From positions 1-12,027 of the forward strand of contig CAADXZ010000111.1 in assembly GCA_900753135.1 (NCBI GenBank): 12,027 bases of DNA. The letters are read 5' to 3'. Made by a program: the position numbers and the translations under genes. This DNA is from Clostridia bacterium (lineage in GTDB: Bacteria; Bacillota; Clostridia; TANB77; UBA1234). Every line of letters starts with the position of its first letter. Position 1 is the stretch's first letter. The notes under the pieces were generated by a model. The model made no database searches and was not told the origin of the DNA. It was given only the letters and a program-made list of their open reading frames with translations. Shown here in pieces: positions 1 to 6,459 of this stretch.

Positions 1-12
1 ATAATATATAGA
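1..12 (+). promoter_or_regulatory. Truncated copy of the recurring promoter (tail of -10 box)
   Basis: The window opens with ATAATATATAGAG, which matches the -10 box and downstream bases (TATAATATATATAGA) of the intact promoters at 4517, 6197, 8588 and 11993. The first T of TATAAT and the -35 box lie before the window. Transcription would start near position 12 and serve the unit beginning with the macrodomain gene at 39. Inferred from similarity to the complete copies. Confidence 0.6.
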
Positions 13-38
13 GAAAATGAGAAAGAGGATAAATAAAA

Positions 39-848
39 ATGAAAGATATTAGCTATTACTGGGCAGATAAAACTCAAAGAGCAATTATTGCACAAGAGCA
101 TACTAAGCAAATGAATGAACAGTTTGCCAGTGAGATTGCGGAAAGTGTAATAAATAGTAAAATTTATAGTAAAAATTTTAAAGCGACAACGCCCGCAAGA
201 AAATTAGAAGAAGCAGATATTGCTCTTGATGCTGTTGGAAGCGTTGAAGCTATTATAGCCTGCGATTCTACAGATGGAAAACTTGCGGTTCTTAATTTTG
301 CTTCATATAAGAATCCTGGCGGGATGTTTGTTAGAGGCTCACGCGCTCAAGAAGAGTGTCTGTGCCATGAATCTTTCCTTTATAATGTATTAAGCCAAGT
401 TCCAAACTATTATGATTGGAATGAAAAGCATAAGAATCGAGCTCTTTACGAGAATAGAGCGATTTATTCTCCAAGTATCAGATTTGAGCATTCTGGTATT
501 GAAAAATACTGCGATGTAATTACTTGCGCCGCACCTAATTTTACTGCCGCTGCAAAGTATTGCAACGTAGATAGAGAAGAAAATAAAAAAGTTCTTGAAT
601 CAAGAATTCGATTTGTTTTTGAAGTAGCAAAGCAGAATCAGGTTGATACTCTCATTTTAGGGGCTTTTGGATGTGGAGTGTTTGGACAGGATGCAGATGA
701 CGTTGCAGAAATTTTTATCAATCTGTTAGTTATAGATTATGCAACTGAATTTAAGAAAGTAATTTTCGCAATTCCTATTATCAATGATGATTCTGTCAAT
801 TACAGTAAATTTCAAAATATGTTTGATGAATTGTTAGAGGAGAATTAA
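39..848 (+). CDS. TIGR02452-family microbial PARG-like macrodomain protein
   Basis: Predicted poly(ADP-ribose) glycohydrolase-like macrodomain protein, 269 aa, the usual length for this family. Residues 84-95 (VLNFASYKNPGG) and QEE at 104-106 correspond to the ADP-ribose-binding loop and catalytic glutamates of microbial PARGs. The family usually has GGG before a 6-8 residue gap and QEE; here the third glycine is Met (PGGMF). Residues 205-226 (LILGAFGCGVFGQDADDVAE) match the second phosphate-binding loop of the macro fold. Family members remove or bind ADP-ribose; in a phage this could reverse ADP-ribosylation or process NAD-derived products made by host defence, which is inference. The ATG has an AGAGG ribosome site about ten bases upstream and is first in its transcription unit; the next gene starts one base after the stop. 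Confidence 0.82.
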   Translation: MKDISYYWADKTQRAIIAQEHTKQMNEQFASEIAESVINSKIYSKNFKATTPARKLEEADIALDAVGSVEAIIACDSTDGKLAVLNFASYKNPGGMFVRGSRAQEECLCHESFLYNVLSQVPNYYDWNEKHKNRALYENRAIYSPSIRFEHSGIEKYCDVITCAAPNFTAAAKYCNVDREENKKVLESRIRFVFEVAKQNQVDTLILGAFGCGVFGQDADDVAEIFINLLVIDYATEFKKVIFAIPIINDDSVNYSKFQNMFDELLEEN

Positions 849-849
849 T

Positions 850-1059
850 ATGAATTCTTTTACTATTACAATTACAAATTGTCTTGATTGTCCAGACCAT
901 GATGTTCGTCCTATTTATACTCCAGACTCTTGGGACCATGAGGAAGGATGTTATTGTAAGCTCGTTAAAGACCAAAAAGGACATGACAAATTGGTCGCAG
1001 GAGATGATTGGCATTTAAGAAAATATACTGATATTCCTGGTTGGTGTCCAAAATTATGA
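850..1059 (+). CDS. Small Cys-rich hypothetical protein
   Basis: A 69-residue soluble protein with no recognised function. It has a CxxC pair (NCLDCPDHD), a CYC motif around residues 34-36 and ends in IPGWCPKL. An '(I)P.WCPL'-like C-terminus with upstream cysteines recurs in small phage and Bacillota proteins, and the pattern suggests a bound zinc ion. It starts one base after the stop of the macrodomain gene, with GAGGAG near the end of that gene as ribosome site, and its TGA overlaps the ATG of the next gene (ATGA at 1056-1059), so translation is probably coupled. Confidence 0.75.
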   Translation: MNSFTITITNCLDCPDHDVRPIYTPDSWDHEEGCYCKLVKDQKGHDKLVAGDDWHLRKYTDIPGWCPKL

Positions 1060-1346
1060 CGTATATATCTGAATCTTTTTATAGTAATTGCTTAATCGAA
1101 GCTATTAAAGCTAAGATTAGGCATCCTATAAAGATTAAAATAAAATATATTCCCGCAAGATTAAATGAAGTATTTTGTCCACATTTAATGTGGCATGATG
1201 GTGAATATACTTATGATTTTTGGGCTTGCGGGTATTTAAAACCATATCAAATTTTATGGCATAAAGGTAAGATAAGAAAAAGCGAATATGATTATTATGA
1301 TAAGTGTATAAAAACTTTAAAAGAGTGGAAAGAAAGAGGTAAATAA
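1056..1346 (+). CDS. Hypothetical protein
   Basis: A 96-residue basic, aromatic-rich protein (MTYISESFYS...EWKERGK) that I do not recognise. No membrane segment or catalytic motif is visible. The start chosen is the ATG that overlaps the upstream stop as ATGA; a TTG fifteen bases earlier in the same frame has no clear ribosome site and is less likely. It is the last gene before the homing-endonuclease insertion and was presumably closer to the Thg1-like gene before that insertion (inference). Confidence 0.65.
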   Translation: MTYISESFYSNCLIEAIKAKIRHPIKIKIKYIPARLNEVFCPHLMWHDGEYTYDFWACGYLKPYQILWHKGKIRKSEYDYYDKCIKTLKEWKERGK

Positions 1347-1468
1347 AAATTTTTATTATAATTTATTTGTAAAGTGTGGTCAAAATATAGAATTTTCTTT
1401 TTCTCTATTTTTATGTAAAAGTAGAAAGATAAAAACTTTCATATTTTACAAAATAAAGGAGAATAAAA
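1347..1468 (+). other. AT-rich leader upstream of the homing endonuclease gene
   Basis: This is the longest non-coding gap of the window, where most other junctions overlap or lie within about 20 bases. It holds a TATAAT at 1357-1362 without a matching TTGATT 17 bases upstream, an imperfect hairpin at 1414-1450, and the AAAGGAG ribosome site of the next gene. I see no copy of the recurring promoter. It probably came in with, and belongs to, the homing endonuclease cassette (inference). Confidence 0.5.
1414..1450 (+). promoter_or_regulatory. Imperfect inverted repeat before the homing endonuclease
   Basis: TGTAAAA at 1414-1420 pairs with TTTTACA at 1444-1450, and GAAAG at 1424-1428 pairs with CTTTC at 1436-1440, with three mismatched bases between the two stem parts and loop ATAAAAA. 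No T-run follows, so it is not a standard terminator. It ends just before the ribosome binding site and could be an operator or an mRNA hairpin that limits expression of the nuclease, as known for some phage homing endonuclease genes. The function is inference. Confidence 0.45.
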
Positions 1469-2494
1469 ATGGCACAAGCACAGCTAACAGAAGAAATTAT
1501 TTTTACTAAAACTCAAAAAGAAGCATTATATGGTGCTTTATTGGGAGATGGAAGTTTAATTAAACATAAAAATGGTATAAATGCTCAATTTACATATTTA
1601 TCTAAATCAAAACAGCATGTAAGTTTTGTAGCCGAATATTTTAAAGAATATTGGTCTGGAGAAGGGGTTAAAGATACCAGCTATACAGATAAACGTACTA
1701 ATAAAGAATATTTTCGTTCTCAAGTAAAGACTTATACAAATTCTGGTTTTACTAAAGAATATTATCATTGGTATATTGATGGTAAAAAACATTTACCTGA
1801 AGATTTAACATTAACACCTTTAACTTGCTTAATATGGTATATAGGAGATGGTGGAATTTGTCATAATAAACGAAGTGAGAATATTAAATTATCAACTCAA
1901 TGTTTTTTAAAAGAAGAGCAAGAAAAAATTTTAATTCCTCAATTAAGTGATTTTGAAGCTACTCTTATGAAAGCTGACTTAGGAAGTGATGGTGAACAGC
2001 AATATTATATATATATTCCTCATAGAAAAGAAAAAGCTTTCTTAGATTATATTGGAGAATGCCCTTTTGAAGATTATAAATATAAATGGGATGTTGCAGA
2101 ATATATTAATGCTGCACCGCAAAATCATACTGATAAAGAAAAAGATTTTTGTGAAAAGTATAAAAAAGGCATGACATATTATGCTATTGCTAAAGAATAT
2201 GAGGTTGAACCAAATGTGGTAAAACATTATTTAATTAAAAATAATTTATATAAAGCCCCAAATAAAAAATTACAAAATGTTATTATTCATTTATCTGAGG
2301 ATGGTAATTATATTAACATATATGAATCTGGGGCAGATGCAGCTAAAAAATTAAATTTATCTTCTTCAATGATTTCAAGTGTAAAATCAGGGAGAAGAAA
2401 AATGAGAGATAATTCTTATTTTAAGTATTATAAAGATTTTAATAAAGAAGAACAAGAAAAAATAAAAGAAAAATTTCAAGAATATTTTAAATAG
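1469..2494 (+). CDS. LAGLIDADG homing endonuclease with C-terminal DNA-binding modules
   Basis: Site-specific DNA endonuclease that spreads its own gene by cutting a cognate site. The 341-residue protein has two LAGLIDADG-type helices, LYGALLGDGS at 20-29 and LIWYIGDGGI at 121-130, each ending in the metal-binding acidic residue (D27 and D127), so it should act as a monomer of the LAGLIDADG_2 type. Residues about 233-262 (MTYYAIAKEYEVEPNVVKHY) look like a helix-turn-helix, and about 284-320 (ESGADAAKKLNLSSSMISSV) resembles a NUMOD1-type DNA-binding repeat. Ribosome site AAAGGAG precedes the ATG. Codon use is richer in A/T third positions (TTA, AAA, ATT) than in the neighbours, consistent with a recent arrival. 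It is free-standing: no intron disrupts the flanking genes. The adjacent Thg1-like gene is a plausible target. Confidence 0.92.
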   Translation: MAQAQLTEEIIFTKTQKEALYGALLGDGSLIKHKNGINAQFTYLSKSKQHVSFVAEYFKEYWSGEGVKDTSYTDKRTNKEYFRSQVKTYTNSGFTKEYYHWYIDGKKHLPEDLTLTPLTCLIWYIGDGGICHNKRSENIKLSTQCFLKEEQEKILIPQLSDFEATLMKADLGSDGEQQYYIYIPHRKEKAFLDYIGECPFEDYKYKWDVAEYINAAPQNHTDKEKDFCEKYKKGMTYYAIAKEYEVEPNVVKHYLIKNNLYKAPNKKLQNVIIHLSEDGNYINIYESGADAAKKLNLSSSMISSVKSGRRKMRDNSYFKYYKDFNKEEQEKIKEKFQEYFK

Positions 2495-2513
2495 AAAGGA
2501 GTTATACATCGTT

Positions 2514-3378
2514 ATGGATAGAAGTGATTTAGCTAACAGAATGAAAAGTTATGAAAAAGTTAGTAAAACTGTTCTTATGAAAAGAATGCCAGTAGCGATA
2601 CGTCTTTGACGGCAAGGCGTTTCATACTTTTACAAGGGGTTTTCAAAAACCATTTGACTTTGTTCTAATGGATACAATGCAACAAACAATGAAATATCTG
2701 TGTGAAAATATTCAAGGTTGCGTTTTTGGATATACACAATCAGATGAAATTACTCTAATTTTAGTGGATTATCAAAAATTCACTTCAGATGCTTGGTTTG
2801 ATTATGAAGTTCAAAAATTGACTTCTGTATCAGCGTCTATGGCAACAATGGCTTTTAATAAATATTTTTCTGAGAATGTAGTTGAATATAATTTAACTCA
2901 TGACCCACTTGTAAAAAGAAGAGAAGGCTTACTTGATAATTATATAAGTGCGGTAGAAAAAGGAGCATTGTTTGACGCCAGATGTTTTAATATTCCAAAA
3001 GAAGAGGTAACTAACCTCATTTACTGGCGACAGCTTGATGCAACCAGAAATAGTATTCAGATGGTTGGACAAGCTCATTTTTCACATGATGAACTTCAAG
3101 ATAAAACTTGTAATATGATTCAAGATATGTTAATGACCAAATATGGCATTAACTGGAATGATTTTACAGTACCATGTAAACGAGGTACCGCATGTATTAA
3201 AGTCGCAACAAAGGTAACTGAAAATATCAAAAGAGAACCACAACCTTTTGGAGAAGATAGAGTTACAACTACAATCATTGAAGAGAGACCTATTTGGGCT
3301 ATTGACAAAAATATGCCTATTTTAAAAGGTGAAGACCGCAAATATGTTGATGATTTAATTTATATAGGAGAAGAATAA
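2514..3378 (+). CDS. Thg1-like 3'-5' RNA polymerase (TLP), read through a +1 frameshift
   Basis: Member of the tRNA-His guanylyltransferase superfamily, which adds nucleotides to RNA 5' ends in the 3'-5' direction. The ATG at 2514 opens a 31-codon frame (MDRSDLANRMKSYEKVSKTV to ...VAIRL) that stops at UGA 2607-2609. The +1 frame continues from 2608 with DGKAFHTFTRGFQKPF and gives 287 residues in all, the normal family size. D32 and the SDE at 76-78 match the metal-binding Asp29 and Asp76 of human Thg1. FDARCFNIP (153-161) and WRQLDATRNSI (171-181) are typical of bacterial/phage members; the HINNLYN motif of eukaryotic Thg1 is absent, which points to a TLP that repairs 5'-truncated tRNAs. GGAG lies about 12 bases before the ATG. 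Starting at ATG 2668 would delete D32 and is rejected. Confidence 0.9.
2604..2610 (+). promoter_or_regulatory. Probable +1 frameshift site CTT TGA C (prfB-type)
   Basis: The zero-frame codons read ATA CGT CTT TGA C. Peptidyl-tRNA-Leu slipping from CUU to UUU puts GAC (Asp32, catalytic) in the A site and opens the remaining 256 codons. CUU UGA C is exactly the heptamer of the release factor 2 frameshift in bacteria, and UGAC is a weak termination context. The AGGGGG-like stimulator that lies three bases upstream in prfB is not seen here. CGTC/GACG at 2601-2611 could form a tiny hairpin over the site. A point insertion of one T, or a read error, is the alternative. Confidence 0.6.
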
Positions 3379-3687
3379 ATGATAAGAGGATATAGCATTT
3401 CTGAGGAAGATATTGATAGAGTAATGCCTTTTGTGAGAGGTGTGATTCATGAACTTGAAGTCGGCAATGCTACAAATATTGAACTCAGCCTTTTAAATCT
3501 TGGTCCATGTCAGTTTATGGATATTTTTGATAAACTCGGTTATGATAGAGATGATGACTGGGATACTAATGGCTGGGAACAGGATACCTGGTATTATTTT
3601 TCTAAAAAAGGTTCTAAGAAACTTTCCATGTATTATTGCGGATATACAGGAGAAATTTCTTTAGGTATTTGTGAGGAGGGACGTTAA
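3379..3687 (+). CDS. Hypothetical acidic protein
   Basis: A 102-residue acidic soluble protein (MIRGYSISEEDIDRVMPFVR...) with no recognised family. The middle is rich in Asp and Trp (DRDDDWDTNGWEQDTWYYF), followed by a probable beta-rich end (KLSMYYCGYTGEISLGI). The ATG directly follows the TAA of the Thg1-like gene, with GGAG at 3367-3370 as ribosome site. Its stop overlaps the ATG of the HD-domain gene as TAATG, so the three genes are probably co-translated. Confidence 0.75.
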   Translation: MIRGYSISEEDIDRVMPFVRGVIHELEVGNATNIELSLLNLGPCQFMDIFDKLGYDRDDDWDTNGWEQDTWYYFSKKGSKKLSMYYCGYTGEISLGICEEGR

Positions 3688-4115
3688 TGGGTTATAATTA
3701 TGATATTACAAAAATGAATAAATTATTCACTTTAGCAGCTCAATATTATCCTAAGAAAAAATTAGCTCATGCTTTGCGGGTTGCTGAATATGCGACCGCA
3801 AAAGCTGACCTTTTAAAAATGGATATAACAAAAGCTTATATGATTGCTTTGGCGCACGATTTGTTAGAAGATACTGAATGTCCAAAAGAAGACTTAATGT
3901 CTATTCTGGGAATAGAGAGTTATAATTCATTAGTTCTTTTAACAAAAGATCCTCAAGAAAAATATGAAGATTATATTCATAAAATTATTGACGCAAAAGA
4001 TGATTATGCTTTTATCGTTAAACAGGCAGACATGAAAGACCATATGACTTTAACTGATACGCTTACTGAAAAATTGCGGGATAAATATATTCCTGTATTA
4101 CATTATTTCTTATAA
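3687..4115 (+). CDS. Small HD-domain phosphohydrolase, (p)ppGpp hydrolase (MESH1/SpoT)-like
   Basis: Predicted metal-dependent alarmone hydrolase of 142 aa. The HD-superfamily residues appear in order: H28 (LAHALRVAEYA), H57-D58 with E61-D62 (ALAHDLLEDT), and D115 (VKQADMKDH). The HDxxED signature is typical of the RelA/SpoT/MESH1 hydrolase branch, where it removes the 3'-pyrophosphate of (p)ppGpp. No synthetase or regulatory domain is present; the length fits a stand-alone hydrolase domain, slightly short. In a phage it could prevent a stringent response or degrade toxic alarmones made by abortive-infection synthetases; that role is inference. Ribosome site GAGGAGG lies about 8 bases before the ATG, inside the end of the upstream gene. 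Another nucleotide could be the true substrate. Confidence 0.8.
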   Translation: MGYNYDITKMNKLFTLAAQYYPKKKLAHALRVAEYATAKADLLKMDITKAYMIALAHDLLEDTECPKEDLMSILGIESYNSLVLLTKDPQEKYEDYIHKIIDAKDDYAFIVKQADMKDHMTLTDTLTEKLRDKYIPVLHYFL

Positions 4116-4129
4116 GAAAGGATTCATAT

Positions 4130-4486
4130 ATGAATTTTAACTGGAAAGAGAAAATGTTTTTAATTATTCTTTTATGTGTATTATTTACATCTTTAGGTAT
4201 GTCTTTTCGACATAAATCTGCGGAAAAGATGCAAATTTTTCCATCTTATGATTGGGGAAGCGAAGAAGAAGAAGTCTTAGCTTATATTTCTGCAAATACA
4301 AATGGAACTGATAAAGATAAACAACAAGCTGTTATTGATTGTTTAGATTATGTATGGAACGCAAACCATCATTTTGATATTCCTGAGTATGCTTCTGCGA
4401 AATATAAATTTTATGTTGAACCAACCCAGCATGATTATGAACTTGTAAGGTTGGTTAAAAAAGGACAATGGGCAACCGATGATTAA
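4130..4486 (+). CDS. Hypothetical protein with N-terminal membrane anchor
   Basis: A 118-residue protein that I do not recognise. Residues about 8-26 (KMFLIILLCVLFTSLGMSF) form a hydrophobic helix after a short Lys-containing start, so it is a signal anchor or an uncleaved signal peptide, with about 90 mainly polar residues probably outside the membrane. The polar part is acidic and aromatic (PSYDWGSEEEEV, CLDYVWNANHHF). An AAAGGA ribosome site precedes the ATG. It is the last gene of its transcription unit: its TAA directly adjoins the terminator hairpin at 4485-4514. Confidence 0.72.
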   Translation: MNFNWKEKMFLIILLCVLFTSLGMSFRHKSAEKMQIFPSYDWGSEEEEVLAYISANTNGTDKDKQQAVIDCLDYVWNANHHFDIPEYASAKYKFYVEPTQHDYELVRLVKKGQWATDD

Positions 4487-4520
4487 GGGAGAAAGTTTAA
4501 ATACTTTCTCCCTTTTTTGA
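4485..4520 (+). terminator. Rho-independent terminator of unit 1
   Basis: GGGAGAAAGT at 4487-4496 pairs perfectly with ACTTTCTCCC at 4503-4512, extended by AA/TT, around the loop TTAAAT. It is followed directly by TTTTTTGATTTTTT. The T-run contains the -35 box TTGATT of the next promoter. Confidence 0.92.
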
Positions 4521-4553
4521 TTTTTTATTAAAAATTTATTATAATATATATAG
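4517..4553 (+). promoter_or_regulatory. Sigma-70-type promoter, recurring element (copy 1)
   Basis: The -35 box TTGATT is at 4517-4522 and the -10 box TATAAT at 4540-4545, with a 17-base spacer. The following bases ATATATAG are shared with other copies. Transcription should start near 4552 and serve the nucleotidyltransferase and metallophosphoesterase genes. The -35 lies in the T-run of the upstream terminator. Confidence 0.88.
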
Positions 4554-4577
4554 AAAAGTAAAGGAAGGTGAGAAAAT

Positions 4578-5399
4578 ATGGCAGACCTTAACACAATAAT
4601 TAAAACTGCGAGTGGTATTCAAGAGCATTATCTTGAATCTAAACAATACTTTGCTAAGAATAATATTGTAGGTATTTTTCTGCAAGGTAGTCAGAATTAT
4701 GGTCTTGAGACTGAAGATTCTGATATTGATACAAAACTTATTACCACTCCAACACTAAACGATTTTATTTATAATCGTAAGCCTATGTCTACAACTCATT
4801 TTAGGGCTAATGGAGAACATATTGACTTTAAAGATATTAGACTCATGTTTGATACTTTCCGCAAACAGAATCTAAATTTTATTGAGATTCTTTTCACTAA
4901 TTATAAAATCATTAACCCGATGTATGAAAAAGAATGGAATAAATTAATTGCGGAAAATGAAGTTATTGCACATTATAATCCTTATTTCGCAGTAAAAGCT
5001 ATGTCTGGTATTGCTCTTGGAAAAAGATATGCTCTTACTAAAGAGACTGAAGCACATAAAGAAGCTTTTGAAAAGTTTAACTATGACCCAAAACAGCTTT
5101 ATCAGCTTGTAAGGATTGATGAATACCTCGATAAATATATCGCTGGAGCACCATATAAAGAATGTTTATGTCCAGCTAATCCGCAATATTTAAAAGACAT
5201 TAAAACTGGTCTTTATCCAAAAGAAGAAGCTATTAAAGTTGCGGATGAACATATGGTTCATATTGATAAAATTTGTGCCCCATATACAAAAGATTCTGAA
5301 TTTAACTATACTGATGAAGAAGCTGAAAATCTTCTCCAAGAAGTTCAAGCAGAAATTATGAAGAAAAGTATTGCTTTTGAGTTGGAGGAAAAGGAATGA
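4578..5399 (+). CDS. Predicted nucleotidyltransferase (DNA polymerase beta superfamily)
   Basis: Predicted nucleotidyltransferase, 273 aa. Residues 37-51 hold the superfamily signature: GSQNYGLETEDSDID, i.e. the GS motif followed by the two metal-binding aspartates (D49 and D51 of DSDID). The third carboxylate is probably D83 in EHIDFKDIR. The rest is mainly helical and rich in Lys, Glu and aromatic residues. This arrangement is common in phage nucleotidyltransferases related to YcgL/COG3541; the acceptor (an RNA end, protein or small molecule) cannot be read from the sequence. In the present context an RNA-end or repair role is attractive but unproven. Start ATG has GGAAGGTGAG upstream. It is the first gene of its own promoter, and its TGA overlaps the next ATG (ATGA, 5396-5399). 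Confidence 0.85.
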   Translation: MADLNTIIKTASGIQEHYLESKQYFAKNNIVGIFLQGSQNYGLETEDSDIDTKLITTPTLNDFIYNRKPMSTTHFRANGEHIDFKDIRLMFDTFRKQNLNFIEILFTNYKIINPMYEKEWNKLIAENEVIAHYNPYFAVKAMSGIALGKRYALTKETEAHKEAFEKFNYDPKQLYQLVRIDEYLDKYIAGAPYKECLCPANPQYLKDIKTGLYPKEEAIKVADEHMVHIDKICAPYTKDSEFNYTDEEAENLLQEVQAEIMKKSIAFELEEKE

Positions 5400-6184
5400 T
5401 TAAACAGTTTTTTATAACAGGAGATACTCATGGCTGTATGGATCGTTTTGAATGGCTTGAGATACAAAATCCAAAAGAGACTGGTATTATTATCTTAGGA
5501 GATGCAGGGGTTAATTTTTATAAGAGTGCGGCAAGGCGACATGATATTAAGATGCAACTTGAACAATATGGATGCACATTTTATTTAGTAAGGGGGAATC
5601 ATGAAGCTCGTCCAGAAGATGTTAAAGGTATTGAAGAAGTTTGGGATGATGATGTTGCGAATTATGTTTTCATTGAACCCGGTTATCCTCATATCCATTA
5701 TCTCATGGATGGCTCTAATTATGATTTTCTTGGTCATAATACACTTGTAATAGGTGGAGCTTATTCTGTGGATAAGTGGTATAGACTTGAAAATCATTAT
5801 ACTTGGTATCCAAATGAGCAGTTAACAGAAGCAGAAATGCAGGCTATTGAAGCGATGTATGCAGGACAAAATTTTGATTTTGTCTTTACTCATACTTGTC
5901 CATTAAGTTGGGAGCCAACTGATTTGTTTTTATCTATGATTGACCAGTCCACTGTAGATGATTCTATGGAAGTTTGGTTGGATTCTTTTAAAGATAAGAT
6001 TAATTGGAATGTTTGGCTTTTTGGTCACTTCCATGCAGATAGAATGGAGCGTCCGCACGTTGAACAATATTTTAAAGCAATCGAAAATTTAGAAGAGATA
6101 TGGAAAAGATGGAACGATCCAAATTATTTATTTCCTGCTTATTTCAGAAAATCTCCTAATTTTAATAAAGGAAAAACTGAATAA
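5396..6184 (+). CDS. Calcineurin-like metallophosphoesterase
   Basis: Binuclear-metal phosphoesterase of 262 aa with all motifs of the family in order: GDTHG at 9-13, GDAG at 35-38 (usual GD..), RGNHE at 66-70, THTCP at 165-169 and GHFH at 210-213. GGAYSVD at 120-126 is also common in this group. Such phage enzymes hydrolyse phosphomono- or diesters, including 2',3'-cyclic phosphates and nucleotide signals; the substrate here is not known. The four-base overlap with the nucleotidyltransferase suggests that the two enzymes act in the same pathway, for instance adding and removing nucleotides or trimming RNA ends (inference). The last codons and the stop lie inside the terminator hairpin at 6164-6198. 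Confidence 0.92.
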   Translation: MIKQFFITGDTHGCMDRFEWLEIQNPKETGIIILGDAGVNFYKSAARRHDIKMQLEQYGCTFYLVRGNHEARPEDVKGIEEVWDDDVANYVFIEPGYPHIHYLMDGSNYDFLGHNTLVIGGAYSVDKWYRLENHYTWYPNEQLTEAEMQAIEAMYAGQNFDFVFTHTCPLSWEPTDLFLSMIDQSTVDDSMEVWLDSFKDKINWNVWLFGHFHADRMERPHVEQYFKAIENLEEIWKRWNDPNYLFPAYFRKSPNFNKGKTE

Positions 6185-6206
6185 GTTTTTCCTTTATTGA
6201 TTTTTT
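6164..6206 (+). terminator. Rho-independent terminator of unit 2, overlapping the stop codon
   Basis: A 15-base perfect stem: AATAAAGGAAAAACT at 6164-6178 pairs with AGTTTTTCCTTTATT at 6184-6198, loop GAATA, followed by GATTTTTTA. The left arm is coding sequence of the phosphoesterase gene, and the TAA stop (6182-6184) spans the loop and the first base of the right arm. The final TT of the stem starts the -35 box of the next promoter. Confidence 0.85.
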
Positions 6207-6233
6207 ATTAAAATTATAATATAATATATATAG
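6197..6233 (+). promoter_or_regulatory. Sigma-70-type promoter, recurring element (copy 2)
   Basis: TTGATT at 6197-6202, 17-base spacer, TATAAT at 6220-6225, then ATATATAG as in copy 1. Between the -35 and -10 the sequence (TTTTATTAAAA) nearly repeats that of copy 1. It should drive the unit from the zinc ribbon gene to the DUF5662 gene, starting near 6232. Confidence 0.88.
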
Positions 6234-6258
6234 AAAGTTAAGGAAAGGATAAAAAGAA

Positions 6259-6441
6259 ATGATTAAAATTCTTAAACCTGGTGAAAAATATGGCTATCGG
6301 TTAAAATGTTCAAAATGTCATTGTGTATTTATTGCATCACAAGATGAATGTCGAAATTCTATTTTTTCTTATTTTAGATGTCCAGATTGTGGAAGCATCG
6401 TTGAAAAGAAACTTTATACTAAAAAAGTAAGACTTGACTAA
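6259..6441 (+). CDS. Small zinc-ribbon protein
   Basis: A 60-residue basic protein with two CxxC knuckles, CSKC near residues 17-20 and CPDCG near 41-44, separated by 20 residues: a classical four-Cys zinc ribbon. Such short proteins often bind nucleic acid or help a partner enzyme, but nothing identifies the target. GGAAAGG lies upstream of the ATG. It is the first gene of its unit, 18 bases before the exonuclease gene. Confidence 0.8.
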   Translation: MIKILKPGEKYGYRLKCSKCHCVFIASQDECRNSIFSYFRCPDCGSIVEKKLYTKKVRLD

Positions 6442-6459
6442 AGAGAGGATTGATATATT

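Noticed and set aside
1041..1058. TTG start of the hypothetical gene at 1056
   Set aside because: No ribosome site precedes it, while ATG 1056 makes the ATGA overlap typical of this genome.
1357..1362. TATAAT as the -10 box of a promoter for the homing endonuclease
   Set aside because: No -35-like sequence lies 16-18 bases upstream (AAGAGG), and the match to the recurring promoter ends after the -10.
1347..2513. Group I intron carrying the homing endonuclease
   Set aside because: The flanking genes are each complete at their own ends, and I see no exon split or intron core; the nuclease appears free-standing.
2601..2611. CGTC-TTT-GACG mini-hairpin as the frameshift stimulator
   Set aside because: It lies on the slip site itself, where the ribosome would melt it; known stimulators lie upstream (Shine-Dalgarno) or downstream.
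2604..2612. Reassignment of UGA to a sense codon as the explanation for the in-frame UGA
   Set aside because: Reading through UGA in the zero frame does not lead into the conserved sequence, which lies in the +1 frame. UGA ends several other genes at natural places (1057, 5397, 7994, 8589).
2668..3378. ATG 2668 as the true start of the Thg1-like protein
   Set aside because: It removes the first 51 residues including the catalytic D32-G33 and the conserved KAFHTFTRG segment, lacks a good ribosome site, and leaves the well-formed N-terminal frame from 2514 unexplained.
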